Positions 22,901 through 34,700 of a DNA stretch of 55,000 nucleotides are shown piece after piece. Source of the DNA: Chondrilla cf. caribensis (Eukaryota; Porifera; Demospongiae; Chondrillida; Chondrillidae); assembly GCA_964020155.1 (NCBI GenBank), contig OZ026559.1, positions 4,763,174 through 4,818,173 on the forward strand. The letters are read 5' to 3'. Every line of letters starts with the position of its first letter. The stretch's first letter is position 1. The position numbers and the translations under genes are program-made. The notes beneath the pieces were generated by a model. It saw only the letters and a list, made by a program, of their open reading frames with translations, searched no databases and had not been told where the DNA came from.

Positions 22901-23061
22901 GGTAATATGTGAGTGCATGTTAGTGGGTGTGTAAGCACATGATGGTGGCCGGGTGTGTTAGTACATGTTATAGTCTAAGTGTCAGTATATGTTTGTTTGT
23001 GTGTGTATGTGCATGCATCTGTGAAGAAGTACTGTATGGGTACTGGTGTTGGTGTACATTA

Positions 23062-23475
23062 GTCTGGCCTGCTAGACCGTCCCAACTATGCGGCGAGGGC
23101 GAGAAAAGGGAAGGGACGGTCTAGCGGGGATAGAGATTAGTTAACACCTTCACCTTATCAATTGACGATAATTAACGAGTACCCAATTACTACCTATAAG
23201 CCCTTATCAAGGTGCAGAGCCATTTCGAGAATAAGCAAATACATCCGATATTGCCGTGTCTGTTGCGAGCCATTGGGGAAGGATTCCTATGTTGCTTCCA
23301 AAAATGGAAAATTAACGGCTAATGGAGACATCATTTTTCGGATTACGAAGGTGAATATAAGAAGTGAAGACAGCAGTATTTGTAAAGGGTGCTATAGAGC
23401 GATACTTGCCGTTCAGAAGATTGAGGATGATTTAATTACTCGTAAAGGAAAGCTTACATTTGCATTACTGTAATA
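23062..23475 (+). mobile_element. Inserted fragment with a ZAD-like zinc-binding frame
   Basis: The block interrupts the paralogy between the GT-rich repeat and the downstream block of gene C. It starts TAGTCTGGCCTGCTAGACCG and has a hairpin, GCTAGACCGTCCC / GGGACGGTCTAGC (about 23,072-23,125). The plus frame 23,162-23,473 has no ATG but contains YCRVCCEPLG and SICKGCYRAI, two CxxC pairs 42 residues apart (first Cys to first Cys), like the ZAD-type zinc-binding domains seen in transposon-related proteins. It is probably one exon of a captured or transposon gene. Confidence 0.45.
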
Positions 23476-23479
23476 ATAT

Positions 23480-23861
23480 CATCGTATTGAGTAGATAGAG
23501 AATATCGCAGAATGTCACAAGCCAATTGCATTGAGCAGTTTTATTACCCTTAGAAAACCTTACACTCACACACTGCAAGCTACTAGCTACTAGCCTACCA
23601 AGCAGACACTCAGATCAACACTATAATAACAGTGAGCTACACTAGAAGTACGCATACAGTGATAGTAAACCTAGTGAGAAGCTGATAAGCACAACTTAAT
23701 ATGGATGCGATGACTTAAGATGAACTATCAAGAATCAGATGCTACAACAATGAAATTAAGCTACAAATACATTCTACACACACTTGAAATGTAATGAAAG
23801 TGATATTAATGTAATCGACCAATCAAAGTTGCTATAACTTTTCAAAATGTAATTTGCCCTG
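23480..23861 (-). other. Downstream block of gene C
   Basis: Paralogue of 1-536 with the conserved AATAAA (plus TTTATT at 23,540-23,545). No ORF of interest. Confidence 0.6.
23540..23545 (-). terminator. Polyadenylation signal AATAAA of gene C
   Basis: TTTATT on the plus strand about 320 nt past the stop of gene C, positionally conserved in all four genes. Confidence 0.5.
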
Positions 23862-26746
23862 TCAATGGATCAGCTTAGCAACAACATCAATATGACCTTT
23901 GGCTTTGGCAATATCCAGCGCCGTCTGTCCCTTGTTGTTAGTCTTGTTCCTGTCACATCCAAGTTCAACGAGTATTGTTACAACATTCACATGACCTTCC
24001 TGAGCTGCAAAATGTAGTGCCGTCTGTCCCTTGTTGTTAGTCCACTTCATGTCACATCCAAGTGCAATGAGTTTTGTCACAACTATCACATGACCTTTCT
24101 GAGCTGCAAAGTGTAGTGCTGTCATTCCCTCCATGGATGTGCTATTTACATCCGTTCCATGGCGGACAAGTTCAGCAACAACATCCATATGGCCCATGGA
24201 AGCTGCCAAGTGGACTGCTGTAGCTCCAAAGCTAGCAATTGCATTCATGTCACATCCAAGTTCAATGAGTTTAGTGACAACTTTCACATGACCACTGGCA
24301 GCTGCAATGTGTAGTGCTGTGCGTCTCAGAAGGTCTCTCTCATTCACATCACATCCAAGTTCAACTAGTTTGACAACGACATCCACACTACCTTGGTCAG
24401 CTGCAATATGTAGTGCAGTAAATCTATCGTTATCAGTCTTGCTCATGTGACATCCAAGCTCAGCGAGCTTAGCGACAACATCCACATGACCAAAGTCAGC
24501 TGCATGATGTAGCGCTGTCCGTCCGTTGCTATCAGTCTTGTTCATGTCACATCCACGTTCAGCGAGTTTAGTGATAACATCCACCTGACCCTCCCCAGCT
24601 GCATAATGTAGTGCGGTCAAACCATTGTCATTAGTTTTGCTCATGTCACATCCAAGTTCAGCGAGTTTTTCAACGATACCCACATGACCATATTTGGCTG
24701 CGGTATGCAGTGGTGTACGGCCCTCAAAAATACAATCAACGTCAAAACCAGGCATATTCCTAAAATTATGCACAACAGTTTCAAATTCGCTTATGTTTCC
24801 ACTAGTAGCCACACCATGCAGAGCTAATGCCAAATTCCCTGGGTGATCCTTTCTTTGCTCACTTGCTACATATCCACCTTGCAATTCTCCACGCTTTAGA
24901 ATCTATAGAAAATGAAGTAACGAAATAATAATATCAAGTATATATTAAGATGTTTTGTTTGGTTCTTTGAAACTACACCAATAGTTGTAGGCATGTAATT
25001 AAAAGTAACCATAAGCTTTTGTCAATATTGAGAAATCACTCATTTCTGGTGAAATTCCCTTAAAATCCTGATAATCAACAATTATTTTATGATATTACAG
25101 TATGCCCTGGTTAGTATTACCACTATATAATTAGCTATCAAAGCAGTACTGTTGATGTTACAGTTGAAATGTCTGAAAATAACCAGCTGACTCAATCACA
25201 AGTTGATCCTTACAATTTAACCACAAGGAAAAGGTCACTGCCTACGTATATAATATGTAAGCAAAAACACAATGTACATACATACAGTTCTATAATATAG
25301 ACCACTTGTGACAATTAAAATATGTAAGCAAAAACACACAATGTACATACATACAGTTCTATAATATAGACCACTTGTGACAATTAAAATATGTAAGCAA
25401 AAACACACAAGTGTACGGTATGTGACATAAAAAGTTAAAATTGACAGGCTACCCATAATATAAGGAGTGGCTACACATGTGGAGATAAATAACTCAAGCG
25501 CCACTGTCAGGTTTATTCTTGATTATATAGTTATAGAAACCTAAAAATGCTATTTTCTGATAAATTTCCTAACATTTAACATTTCACTGGTAATGCTGCA
25601 GTAATAACAGGTTCACTTGGTATTAGTGCTATATACTCCAAACAACCATTTCAAGTTAAAATGGCTGAACAGCTGTCTGATTCAACCACACCACAAAGAT
25701 ACAGTACTGACATCACAACATTCTTGATACTGACTGAAACATGCAAGTGAGTGTATAAACCCAACCACAAGGAATTCAAAGGTCACCACCTAACATGTAA
25801 ACAAAAACACACCCATGTGCAGGTTTCCATAATATGGGTACATGTACATATTGCACCACACACAACTCACTGGTAGGTCTTGCTTCATGTCCCGACCAAG
25901 TTTGCTCATATTTGGAGAACCATCTCGGTCGATCATTACATCACACAATGTACATACAGTCTCCAACGAACCATGATCTCTCATGTGGATATACAATATG
26001 TCAACAGCAGTGAGTTTCCTTGCTTCCAATAATTTAGAACACAAGTTTTGAGTAATGACCTTCTTTATTTCCAGTCTCCTAGCAATCTCATGAGGATCAA
26101 CATCATCAAGAAACCTGTCTGTGTACTTCTCTAAAAACGTCTTACAGTCAAATTCACCACCTGCAAAGGAAAAATCGTATACTGTACCTGAACAACACAG
26201 CCTCTCGTGCCATATTGTGTTACCCCCACTCCATGTCGACGTATTTGACATACCACTGTGTACATAGCACTGTGGCAGTACTGCATGCACACTATTGAAA
26301 TACATAATTTAAACCATGCCAATTTTCACCATATTTAATTGAATCGTAAACCTTTATGAAAATACAAATCCTTTAGTGGTTCTTTTTGGAGGGGAATGTA
26401 TTTGTCAATTAAATGTTTACAAAATTTGCCAAACAAAGTCCTACAAAAATTGGCATGCATATGGTATATTCCCATACAAGACACATTTCAATGTAGATTT
26501 TCTTATTCATGCAGTAAGTACGAATCACTAATCACATAAAATACTACTACCATGGCAACAACACACGAGGATGTATTGGGAACAGATATACAACTATTCT
26601 CACATACCAATCATTCTACTCAGAGACTTCGCTGGCAAATTGAGAATGAACATCTGGTACGTAAGACTAACGCACAACCATAAACAGGAGATTAGTCATA
26701 ATTCTAGCTACTTACCAGTTTTTTCTGGGTCCACTTTGCTAGCCAT
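23862..26746 (-). CDS. Gene C: CARD-like / ankyrin-repeat protein
   Basis: There are three coding exons: 26746-26716 (leader MASKVDPEKT, the same residues as gene A), 26160-25871 (CARD-like, 290 nt) and 24902-23862 (ankyrin). Phases are 1 and 0; 453 residues. The CARD-like exon is of the same type as A (GGEFDCKTFLEKYTDRFL, LGRDMKQDLP). The ankyrin exon opens ILKRGELQGGYVASEQRKDH, an extension shared with D but absent from A and B. It has about nine repeats; the CDVNERDLLRRTALH repeat marks the conserved C-terminal block. This is the shortest and simplest copy. Its intron 2 lacks MITE family 1 and so shows the empty site. Confidence 0.87.
24903..25870 (-). other. Intron 2 of gene C, with a tandem repeat
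   Basis: It contains two and a half copies of a 67-bp repeat (about 25,255-25,410; ATATGTAAGCAAAAACACAC and GTTCTATAATATAGACCACT). It also contains a block at 25,610-25,745 conserved with 4,850-5,000 in gene A. Confidence 0.6.
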
Positions 26747-26910
26747 TTCGTTGAACTAACAAACTGAATAAATATAGAGGATAAAAATGGAGTACTTAAT
26801 TGTCATAGAGTACAATCCACCTTAGTCTGGTGTAGCCGACCACTGCAGTTGTTCTGTTTCGACACTGGCTTGTATTACCATAGACATCCTCACCGATTAA
26901 AGTACACTCT
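26747..26910 (-). promoter_or_regulatory. Upstream region of gene C conserved in A and B
   Basis: The conserved block directly before the leader exon, uninterrupted here. Probable promoter and 5' UTR; no specific site identified. Confidence 0.4.
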
Positions 26911-27293
26911 AATTATTGTGCAATAATAAAAATGGAAGGATAGGGTACGGGCTACGCTAGACTATGACAAAAGACCGCACAACACATAATAATATTATTA
27001 TGCGAAACTACACCCCATTTCTAACTTTATCTCCACAAGTCATAAGCAAACTTGGGCAGCAATGGTTAAGAGATCCGATCCGGGAGTTAATTACTATGGT
27101 AGGTACGTTATTGATCTTTGATACACAGCTAGGATTAGCTAGGACAAGCAATACTCTAGACGTACCTTGGTAGCTAGTAGACACGCAGCAAATGTTCTCC
27201 GAAAGGTATAATCGTTGTCAAACGTACGCCGGAATAGGATTTAGGATCTTCGCTTAGGGTTAACGGGTTCTTGCTAAAACCAAAACTCGGCCG

Positions 27294-28144
27294 CCAAGGG
27301 GTGGTCAGCTCGTCTGGATAGATAAGGACTAATTATTGCAGCTGCTATTTATAACGTCCTTGTACATGTTGTGGGTAGGAGAGTTGACATCATCGGCGAT
27401 AAATCTATTTGCACTTCTTTTGTGCTGTATTGTGTAAGGTATGATTTTAGACTGGAGCAGAATGATTTAAATTTCTAGAAACCTTGTTGCTGAACTAGAA
27501 GGCGCCGAATGCGGATATAGGTGCGTATCATCTAATTATCGGATCCAGTTATGGGTAAACATCAATAATCACTGACGATAGATCTATTTGCACTTCTTCT
27601 GTGCTGTATTGTGTAAATTATGATGATTCTAGACAGGAGTAGGATGATTTAAATTTCTAGAAACCTTATTGCTGAACTAGAAGGCGCCGAATGCTGATTG
27701 AGGTGCGTATCACCTAAATTATGATCTCGTTTTGGGTACGAGAGTTAGCATCCTTGACGGTAGATCTATTTGCACTTCTTTTGTGCCGTATTGTGTAAGG
27801 TATGATTTAGACTGGAGCAGGATGGTTTTGCCAAATGCGGATTGATCGAAGTGCGTATCACCTAATTTATCAAGTTATCTAAACAATAAGATTCCTTTTT
27901 TGTTCCATCATAGACAATCTATGATACGTAATTACCTGGTAACGGTAGTATAGATTGTCTATGATTCCACCAAGTAATGGTCAAAGAATTTAACAGCTTT
28001 AGAAGGGGCTTGACCACTTGACCATCCATTGTAAAGGCCTTTGACCCTTTGACCACAGCGTCTGAAGGGCCTTGACCTCTTGACCTCATCTTGACAGCGG
28101 TCGCCGACGGTAATACGTAAGCATACGAGGTGACCACCCCTTGG
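27294..28144. mobile_element. 851-bp TIR element (CCAAGGGGTGGTCA ends), unit C
   Basis: The left end CCAAGGGGTGGTCAGCTCGT is inverted at 28,125-28,144 with one mismatch. Unit A reads ACTCGGCTGGGATGG without it; here CCG flanks both sides, compatible with a 3-bp duplication. The interior has three copies of a roughly 190-bp repeat (GATCTATTTGCACTTCTT) and a 57-bp palindrome at 27,908-27,964. A related copy sits inside the unit B element from about 16,926. Confidence 0.75.
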
Positions 28145-28176
28145 CCGGGATGGAAGGGTAGAAACAGATGGGAGGG

Positions 28177-28350
28177 TAGTCTCGCGTAGCCAGCCCCTTT
28201 TCCGGTGCGCTTCCTTATTTGGAAGCGGGAACAGGGTCCCTATACTTCCGCTGGACACCAGTAACAGAAAAAGCGGCGTTTTGCACCAGACCCTGTTCCC
28301 ACTTCCAAATAAGGAAGCGTACCGGAGAAGGGGCTGGCTACGCGAGACTA
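28177..28350. mobile_element. 174-bp MULE-like MITE (TAGTCTCGCGTAGCC ends) with 9-bp target duplication
   Basis: The ends TAGTCTCGCGTAGCCAGCCC and GGGCTGGCTACGCGAGACTA are perfect inverted copies. ATGGGAGGG flanks both sides (28,168-28,176 and 28,351-28,359). Unit A has the unfilled sequence (AAACAGATGGGAAGGAGCG, about 8,640). Confidence 0.88.
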
Positions 28351-28559
28351 ATGGGAGGGAGGGAGGGACGAATATCACATGATATGGGACGGAGTGCGTG
28401 ACCTGGGACTGACGTTATGCCACTGGGATTAAACAAAATCGTTGATCACGGCCCGCATTCACCATAGGTTGCATTTGCAATCATGTAGCTAGAGTTTGTA
28501 CGGGGTGAAACAGGTTTATACAGAGACGAGTACATATTCTTAATATTCTTAATCTGTAG

Positions 28560-29235
28560 TTATTCAGTCTTGTTCATGTCACACCCAAGTTCAATAGGTT
28601 TGCACAAATATCCATTGTTAATGTCACATCCAAGTTCAACAAGTTTATATAATTATCATCGATATTCCCATGTCCTCCATCAGCTACAATACTATGAACT
28701 GGTTGTCCCATTTTGTTGGTTTTTGTTCACATCATATCTAATCTCAATAGGTGCATATAGCAACAACACCCACATGACCCTGTATAGCTGCATGATGTAG
28801 TGGTACCAATCCATCATTATTTGTCTTGTTCATGTCACGTCCAAGTTCAATGCACTTAAGTAGTGACAACATCCACAAGATTCTCATGAGCAGTAATGTG
28901 AAGTACCGTTCATCCTGCACCTTCAACCTTATCCATGTCACATACCAGTTTGACTAATTTGACAGTACCTACGTGCATGACCTACATCAGGTGCAAAATG
29001 TAGTGCTGTGAGCCTGTCAGTGTTAGTTTGACGTTCAAATTCAATGCATTTAGTAACAGCATACATGTGGCCCATGTTGGCTACTTGAAGTAGTCTATCA
29101 ATCCATGTCCATCAATGGCAATCCTGGCTACATCTAGTTGACATGACATTGTGTGATCGCAAGATTTACTGACGTAGTAAAATGTAGTGCAATATGTCCT
29201 TCATAGTTCGTTAAGGGTTGGATATAGGAGAAATA
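28560..29235 (-). pseudogene. Decayed ankyrin-repeat exon, unit C
   Basis: Paralogue of 8,935-9,600. It keeps CTTGTTCATGTCACACCCAA and TGTATAGCTGCATGATGTAG but no continuous frame. Confidence 0.7.
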
Positions 29236-29239
29236 GACA

Positions 29240-29575
29240 ACATTATAACATGTGCATGTTATTCCAATACACACATGCAGTAATGATCACAATTTAATGG
29301 TGCAATTAATGCAGTAACATAAGCACATATCGTTAGTAATTAATCAACAAAGACAATTGCAATTATAATAATAATGACATATATACAAATGATAATACTG
29401 AATGTATGTATTTATGCACATGTAACGGTAATTTATATATAATAATATTATTTGATAACAATATGAACTGTGACTTGTTATTTGGTAATAAAATCTGCCA
29501 TAACAACCATCACCAAACAATGATATTGTTACCATGGAAACAGTGTTGACACGGGGGATTGTCACCAAGTAAAAC
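29240..29575 (-). pseudogene. Truncated copy of PHACTR 3'-flanking DNA, unit C
   Basis: It matches 36,800-37,125 and stops at AAGTAAAACAAAAA just before the terminal exon. It is then joined to TTGTACAGCTTGCTATTACC, which belongs to the backbone near 22,290 in unit B. A deletion removed the microsatellite, the ankyrin fragment and the leader exon from unit C. Confidence 0.75.
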
Positions 29576-29579
29576 AAAA

Positions 29580-30230
29580 ATTGTACAGCTTGCTATTACC
29601 CCTGACTAAGTAGGGAGAAGCGACCATGAATATTTGTGTCTTGTCTAGGAAGCGACCATCGCAGGTAACTTCATTTTGTCTAAAAAGAATATAATGTAAA
29701 ATTGGGTGGTTCTCATGATCAATACGGTATAGGTTAGTTGAGGAAACTCGTGAATAACCAGCACACGTGAACCGAGTGGGTAAGCAAATCAAGTGACGAA
29801 CATGTCGCGAGTGAGAGGAATGATTGGGCCATGCAAATCTGATACACAGTTTATCATCCATGGCCAGTGGTTTCAAAAGAGTATATATGTGAGAGGTGGT
29901 CATTTTCATTATTCATCATTGAAAAGTTCTGCAAGTAGAAAAGTGCACAAAACGATTTGATTGGTCTACAACACTACACTGGAGCTCCAAGAATCAACTG
30001 TCTTATTCACGTGCACAGCAGACACGTGTACACTAACAAAAGACAACATATTGTACTCCACGTTGCTAAGTAGAGTGGATCAGAGGCTGATATAATGCAA
30101 GATGAAAAGTTGGATGGAGCTGTGTGGTCAGAGCATGCAGGATGGGTCAATAAACTGGGAATTGATTTTAACCTGACTTGTGACAGTAGATGTGGTATAG
30201 AGGATGTGCTTGTACTTGTGGGTAATTAGT
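29580..30230. other. Unit backbone, no gene seen
   Basis: It is paralogous to 22,290-22,880. The 115-residue minus frame at 29,562-29,909 recurs in unit B but is broken there and has no recognised domain. Confidence 0.5.
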
Positions 30231-30239
30231 ATTATATCT

Positions 30240-30430
30240 ATAATATGTGAGTGCATGTTAGTGGTTGTGTAAGTACATGTTGCAATTGGTGGGTGTGTCT
30301 GTGCATGTTAGTGGGTGTGTAAGTACATGTTAGCGGGTGTGTCAGACAGTACATGTTATTGGGTGTGTAAGCACGTGATGGTGGGTGTGTCAGTGCATGT
30401 TAGTCCAAGTGTCAGAATGTGTTTGTTTGT
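30240..30430. repeat. GT-rich minisatellite, about 22-bp unit
   Basis: Copies of GTGCATGTTAGTGGGTGTGT, as at 11,845-12,235. Confidence 0.8.
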
Positions 30431-30525
30431 TTCTGTGTATGTACGTGCGTGAGTCTGTGAAGAAGTACTGTATATATGGATACCAGTGTTGGTGTACGTA
30501 GATGTATTCATGTGTCTGTGTGTCC

Positions 30526-30889
30526 TAGGGCTGGGAATCGGTTAAAATTTTCCAATCGGTTATCAGTACATATTAACCGATTGATTAATCAATTAATCAC
30601 CGGAAGTAATTAAGTGGGCGTAACCGGAAACCTCTCCCACTTTATCGGACTGAGTAGTCATCCAATAGATGTGAAGTCTATAGCTATAGAGCCCTTTTCG
30701 CATTTCATGCACATAATTGAACCCATGGAGTGAAGGTTCTGGGTAAGAAGTGGGGGTGGCTTCCTGTCCTACTCACTTAATTACTTCCTGCGATTAATCG
30801 ATTAACTTGCACTATTGACGATAATCAGATTTGAAATGAAAATTGATTGACTAATCGATTAACAGATTAATCGTCCCATGCAGTACTAG
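30526..30889. mobile_element. TIR-like element rich in ATTAATCGATTA
   Basis: It is present only in unit C, between TGTGTCTGTGTGTCC and GTATACACATGTCCATAGTA. The ends TAGGGCTGGGAATCGGTTAA and ATTAATCGTCCCATGCAGTA are roughly inverted, and the interior has several AATCGATTAA palindromes. The ends resemble hAT-type MITEs; no clear target duplication was seen. Confidence 0.55.
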
Positions 30890-30921
30890 AGTATACACAT
30901 GTCCATAGTAACTGTACTTAC

Positions 30922-30945
30922 CATGCACCATCAAGATCTACACCA
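30922..30945 (-). other. Candidate 24-nt microexon, unit C
   Basis: Same acceptor (TTTCACAG) and donor (GTAAGTACAG) as the candidate at 12,306-12,337, with a shorter body. Confidence 0.25.
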
Positions 30946-31189
30946 CTGTGAAACAAGAGTAGTTTAATATAACACACTTGCATTGCTTTTGTATCAAAGC
31001 TAATAATCATTAGTACAGTATTGATATGATAGCAATTAATATTTTCATGGCTAAGTAGTTTAATAACTCACTTATGTTATGCATATAGTGCATCCAAGAG
31101 AGTGTATGGTTTATTGTTATTATGTGAACTTGAGTTCTATTGGTTACAAGTTGATATAATTACTATTAATTGAATGGAAGCAAATGATT

Positions 31190-31712
31190 GTGATATCAAG
31201 CGTATAATTATAATTAGACAATATTATATTATTTCAAGGATAGTTTATGCACCTCCACATGTATAAATATTTATATTTTTATACATTTTGTGAATAATTT
31301 TACATTTGCATTACTGCATGTACAGTGATATATTGTCGTATTGAGTACGTAGATTGAGAATATCGCAGAATGTCACAAGCCATGCAGCTGGGAGTTTTAT
31401 TACCATTAAAAAACTCTACATCACACAAGCTACTAGCTACTGGCCTACCAAGCAGACACACAACACTATAACAGTGAGCTACACTAGAAGTATGTATACA
31501 GTGACAGTGAACCTATAGTAATAAGCTGATAAGCGAATCATGTGTATACAATGACTTAAGATGAGCCATCATAAGAATCATGCCATAACAATAAGACTAC
31601 ATAAACTACAATTACATTGAATGTTTACACACTGGAAATGTAATGAAAGTGAAAATAATGTAATTGGCTACAATCAAAGTTGCTATAACTACTAAAAATT
31701 TAATTTGCTCTG
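31190..31712 (-). other. Downstream block of gene D
   Basis: Paralogue of 1-536 with AATAAA (plus TTTATT at 31,396-31,401). No ORF of interest. Confidence 0.6.
31396..31401 (-). terminator. Polyadenylation signal AATAAA of gene D
   Basis: TTTATT on the plus strand about 315 nt beyond the stop of gene D. Confidence 0.5.
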
Positions 31713-34700
31713 TCAACGGATCAGCTTAGCAACGATATCAATGTGACCATTGGCTTGGGCAATATCCAGCGCTGTCTGTCCCTCGTTGTTAGTCTTGTTC
31801 TTGTCACATCCAAGTTCAACGAGTATTGTTACAACATTCACATGACCTGCCTCAGCTGCAACGTGTAGTGCTGTTGTTCCCTCCGTGGATATCCTATTTA
31901 CATCTGTTCCATGGTGGACAAGTACAGCAACAACATCCACATGGCCAAACAAAGCTGCAATGTGGAGTGCTGTATATCCAAAGTTAGCAGTCGCATTCAT
32001 GTCACATCCAAGTTCAATGAGTTTAGTGACAACTTTCACATGACCCCTGGTAGCTGCAATGTGTAGAGCTGTACGTCTCAGAAGGTCTCTCTCATTCACA
32101 TCACATCCAAGTACAACTAGTTTGGCAACGACATCCACACGACCACTATCAGCTGCAATATGTAGTGCGGTGAATCCATCGTTATCAGTCTTGTTCATGT
32201 CACATCCAAGTTCAACGAGTTTAGCAACGACATCCACATGATCCCGGATAGCTGCAATATGTAGTGCGGTCAATCCATCGTTATTGATCTTGTTCATGTC
32301 ACATCCAAGTTCAACGAGTTTAGCAACGACATCCACATGATCCCGGATAGCTGCAATATGTAGTGCGGTCAATCCATCGTTATTGATCTTGTTCATGTCA
32401 CATCTAAGTTCAACGAGTTCAGCAACGACATCCACATGACCATGGCCAGCTGCAATATGTAGTGCAGTTGACCCATTGTTATTGATCTTGTTCATGTCAC
32501 ATCCAAGTTCAGTGAGTTTAACGACAACATCCACACGACCCTTCTCAGCTGCATAATGTAGTGCAGTCCATCCATTATTAGCAGTCTTGTTCATGTCACA
32601 TCCAAGTTCAGCGAGTTTAATGACAACATCCACATGACCATAGCCAGCTGCACCATGTAGTGCGGTCAAACCATTGTTATCGGTCTTGTTCATTTCACAT
32701 CTGAGTTTAACGAGTTTTTCAACGATGTCTGTATGACCAGATTTAGCTGCTGTATGCAGTGGTGTACACCCCTCAAGAAGGCAATCAACATCAAAATCAG
32801 GCATATTTCTACATTTCTGCACAACAGTTTCAAATTCGCTTATGTTTCCACTGGAAGCCGCGGCATGCAGAGCTAAAGATACCATATTCACTGGGTGATC
32901 CTTTCTTTGCTCACTTGCTACACATTCACCTTGCAATTCTCCATGCTTTAGAATCTATAGAAAATAAAATAATGAAATAATATTATTGAGTATACCCCAA
33001 TGGCTGAAATTTTCGCAGGACTTTATATTCGTGAATTTCGTGAATATGGGAAGCTCACGAAAAATAAAATCACGAGATTCTCTTGCACCACTGCTACAGA
33101 ACCAGAACTTGCGGGGAATGTGCCCAACCAGGGTTGCATCTTCGTACACTCCACAGCGAACAGGTCTTCCCTGTTGTGTGGTTCCCAGTAATGGGCAAGC
33201 ACCTGGCTGCTGCTGCTTCTCCAAATACTCTGATAAACGTGGTATCTGTGAATGCAACTCTGAAACTCAAACCTACGAGACATTGCTGGCTTCCTTTCCC
33301 AACGAACAACAAAGAACCAAACTTGAACACATGGCACACTGAGCTAACATGTGGTCCGTGGAAATAGGTAACTATTTTTCATTAATTGCTTTGTCTGTCC
33401 ACCTACCTATCATCTGTTATCATTACTTTGATCTACTCATTAAAGGCCTAGTAGGCGTTAAGTTTGCGAATGATGTTGGAGTCGTGAAAATAAAAACACA
33501 AGAAGTCTCAAATCTGCCGATTCATGAAAATTACATCCCATGAAAATTTCAGCCATTAGGGTATATCAAGATGTTTTGTCTGGACTTTTGGAACTATACC
33601 AAGTTGTCAATATTGAGAAATCACTCATTTCTGGTGAAATTCCCTTACAATCCCGATAATAAACAACTATTATGACATCACAGTATGCCCAGGTTAGTAT
33701 TACCACTATACAATTAGCTATCAAAGCAGTACTGTTGATGGTACAGTTAAAATGTCTGAAAACAACCAGCTCACTCAATCACAAGTTGATCCTTACAATT
33801 TAATCACAAGGAATTTAAAGGTCACTGCCTATATATTATGTAAGCAAAAACACACAAGTGTACATACAGTTCTATAATATAGACCACTTGTAAAATTATG
33901 TGTCTGTCACATGACCTGACATCATGGTTGGCAAGACGTTTTTCATTATTATAGTCAATGATGGCGTAATCGTTGAAAGTCAGTGAAGGTGAAAGCGGCA
34001 TTGTCTACAAAAGCTGAACTTGTTGGATGCTTGCTCTCTCATTGGCAGTTGGGTCTCTTCTATGAGTTTGGTACATCTGTTTCAGCTTTGACCGCATCAG
34101 TTTCACAGCAGTTAACCCAGCTGATTCCCTTGTTTATATATTGCTCAAATATGGGGAAAAAAATGATTCTTTGTCTGACTATGTTATGTTCTTGGCTTTG
34201 TACATACCTCGTATAAAGAGAAGGCATTCGATAAAGACAGTTTAAACTCCTTAAAACTCTCTAAAAATCTCCCGAAGGATTCAAAAGCACAACGACTTTG
34301 TGAGAAATGTGTGATTTTATAAAGTACCTAATAGTACCTTCTAGTATTTCAGGTATCCCTATTGTTCCTCTCTACCTGACAAACAATTTTACACCCCATG
34401 CCTGTCCATGTGTGTATGAATTGACGGGGACAACAACTAGCAGGTATAGTATAGCTTCTTGCCAACCATTACAAATGGCACATAACATCATTTTACAAGT
34501 GGTCTACTGCATACACATGTTATTACATGTCACCTGTATATAACTCACTGGTAGGTCTTCCTTCATGTCTCGACCAAGACTGTTCATTCTTGGGAAACCC
34601 ACTTTACTGATCATCACATCACACACGCTATGTACAGTCTTCAACAAACTGTTGTCTCTCATGTGGAGAAACAGCATTTCAGTAGCTACATCATTGCTTG

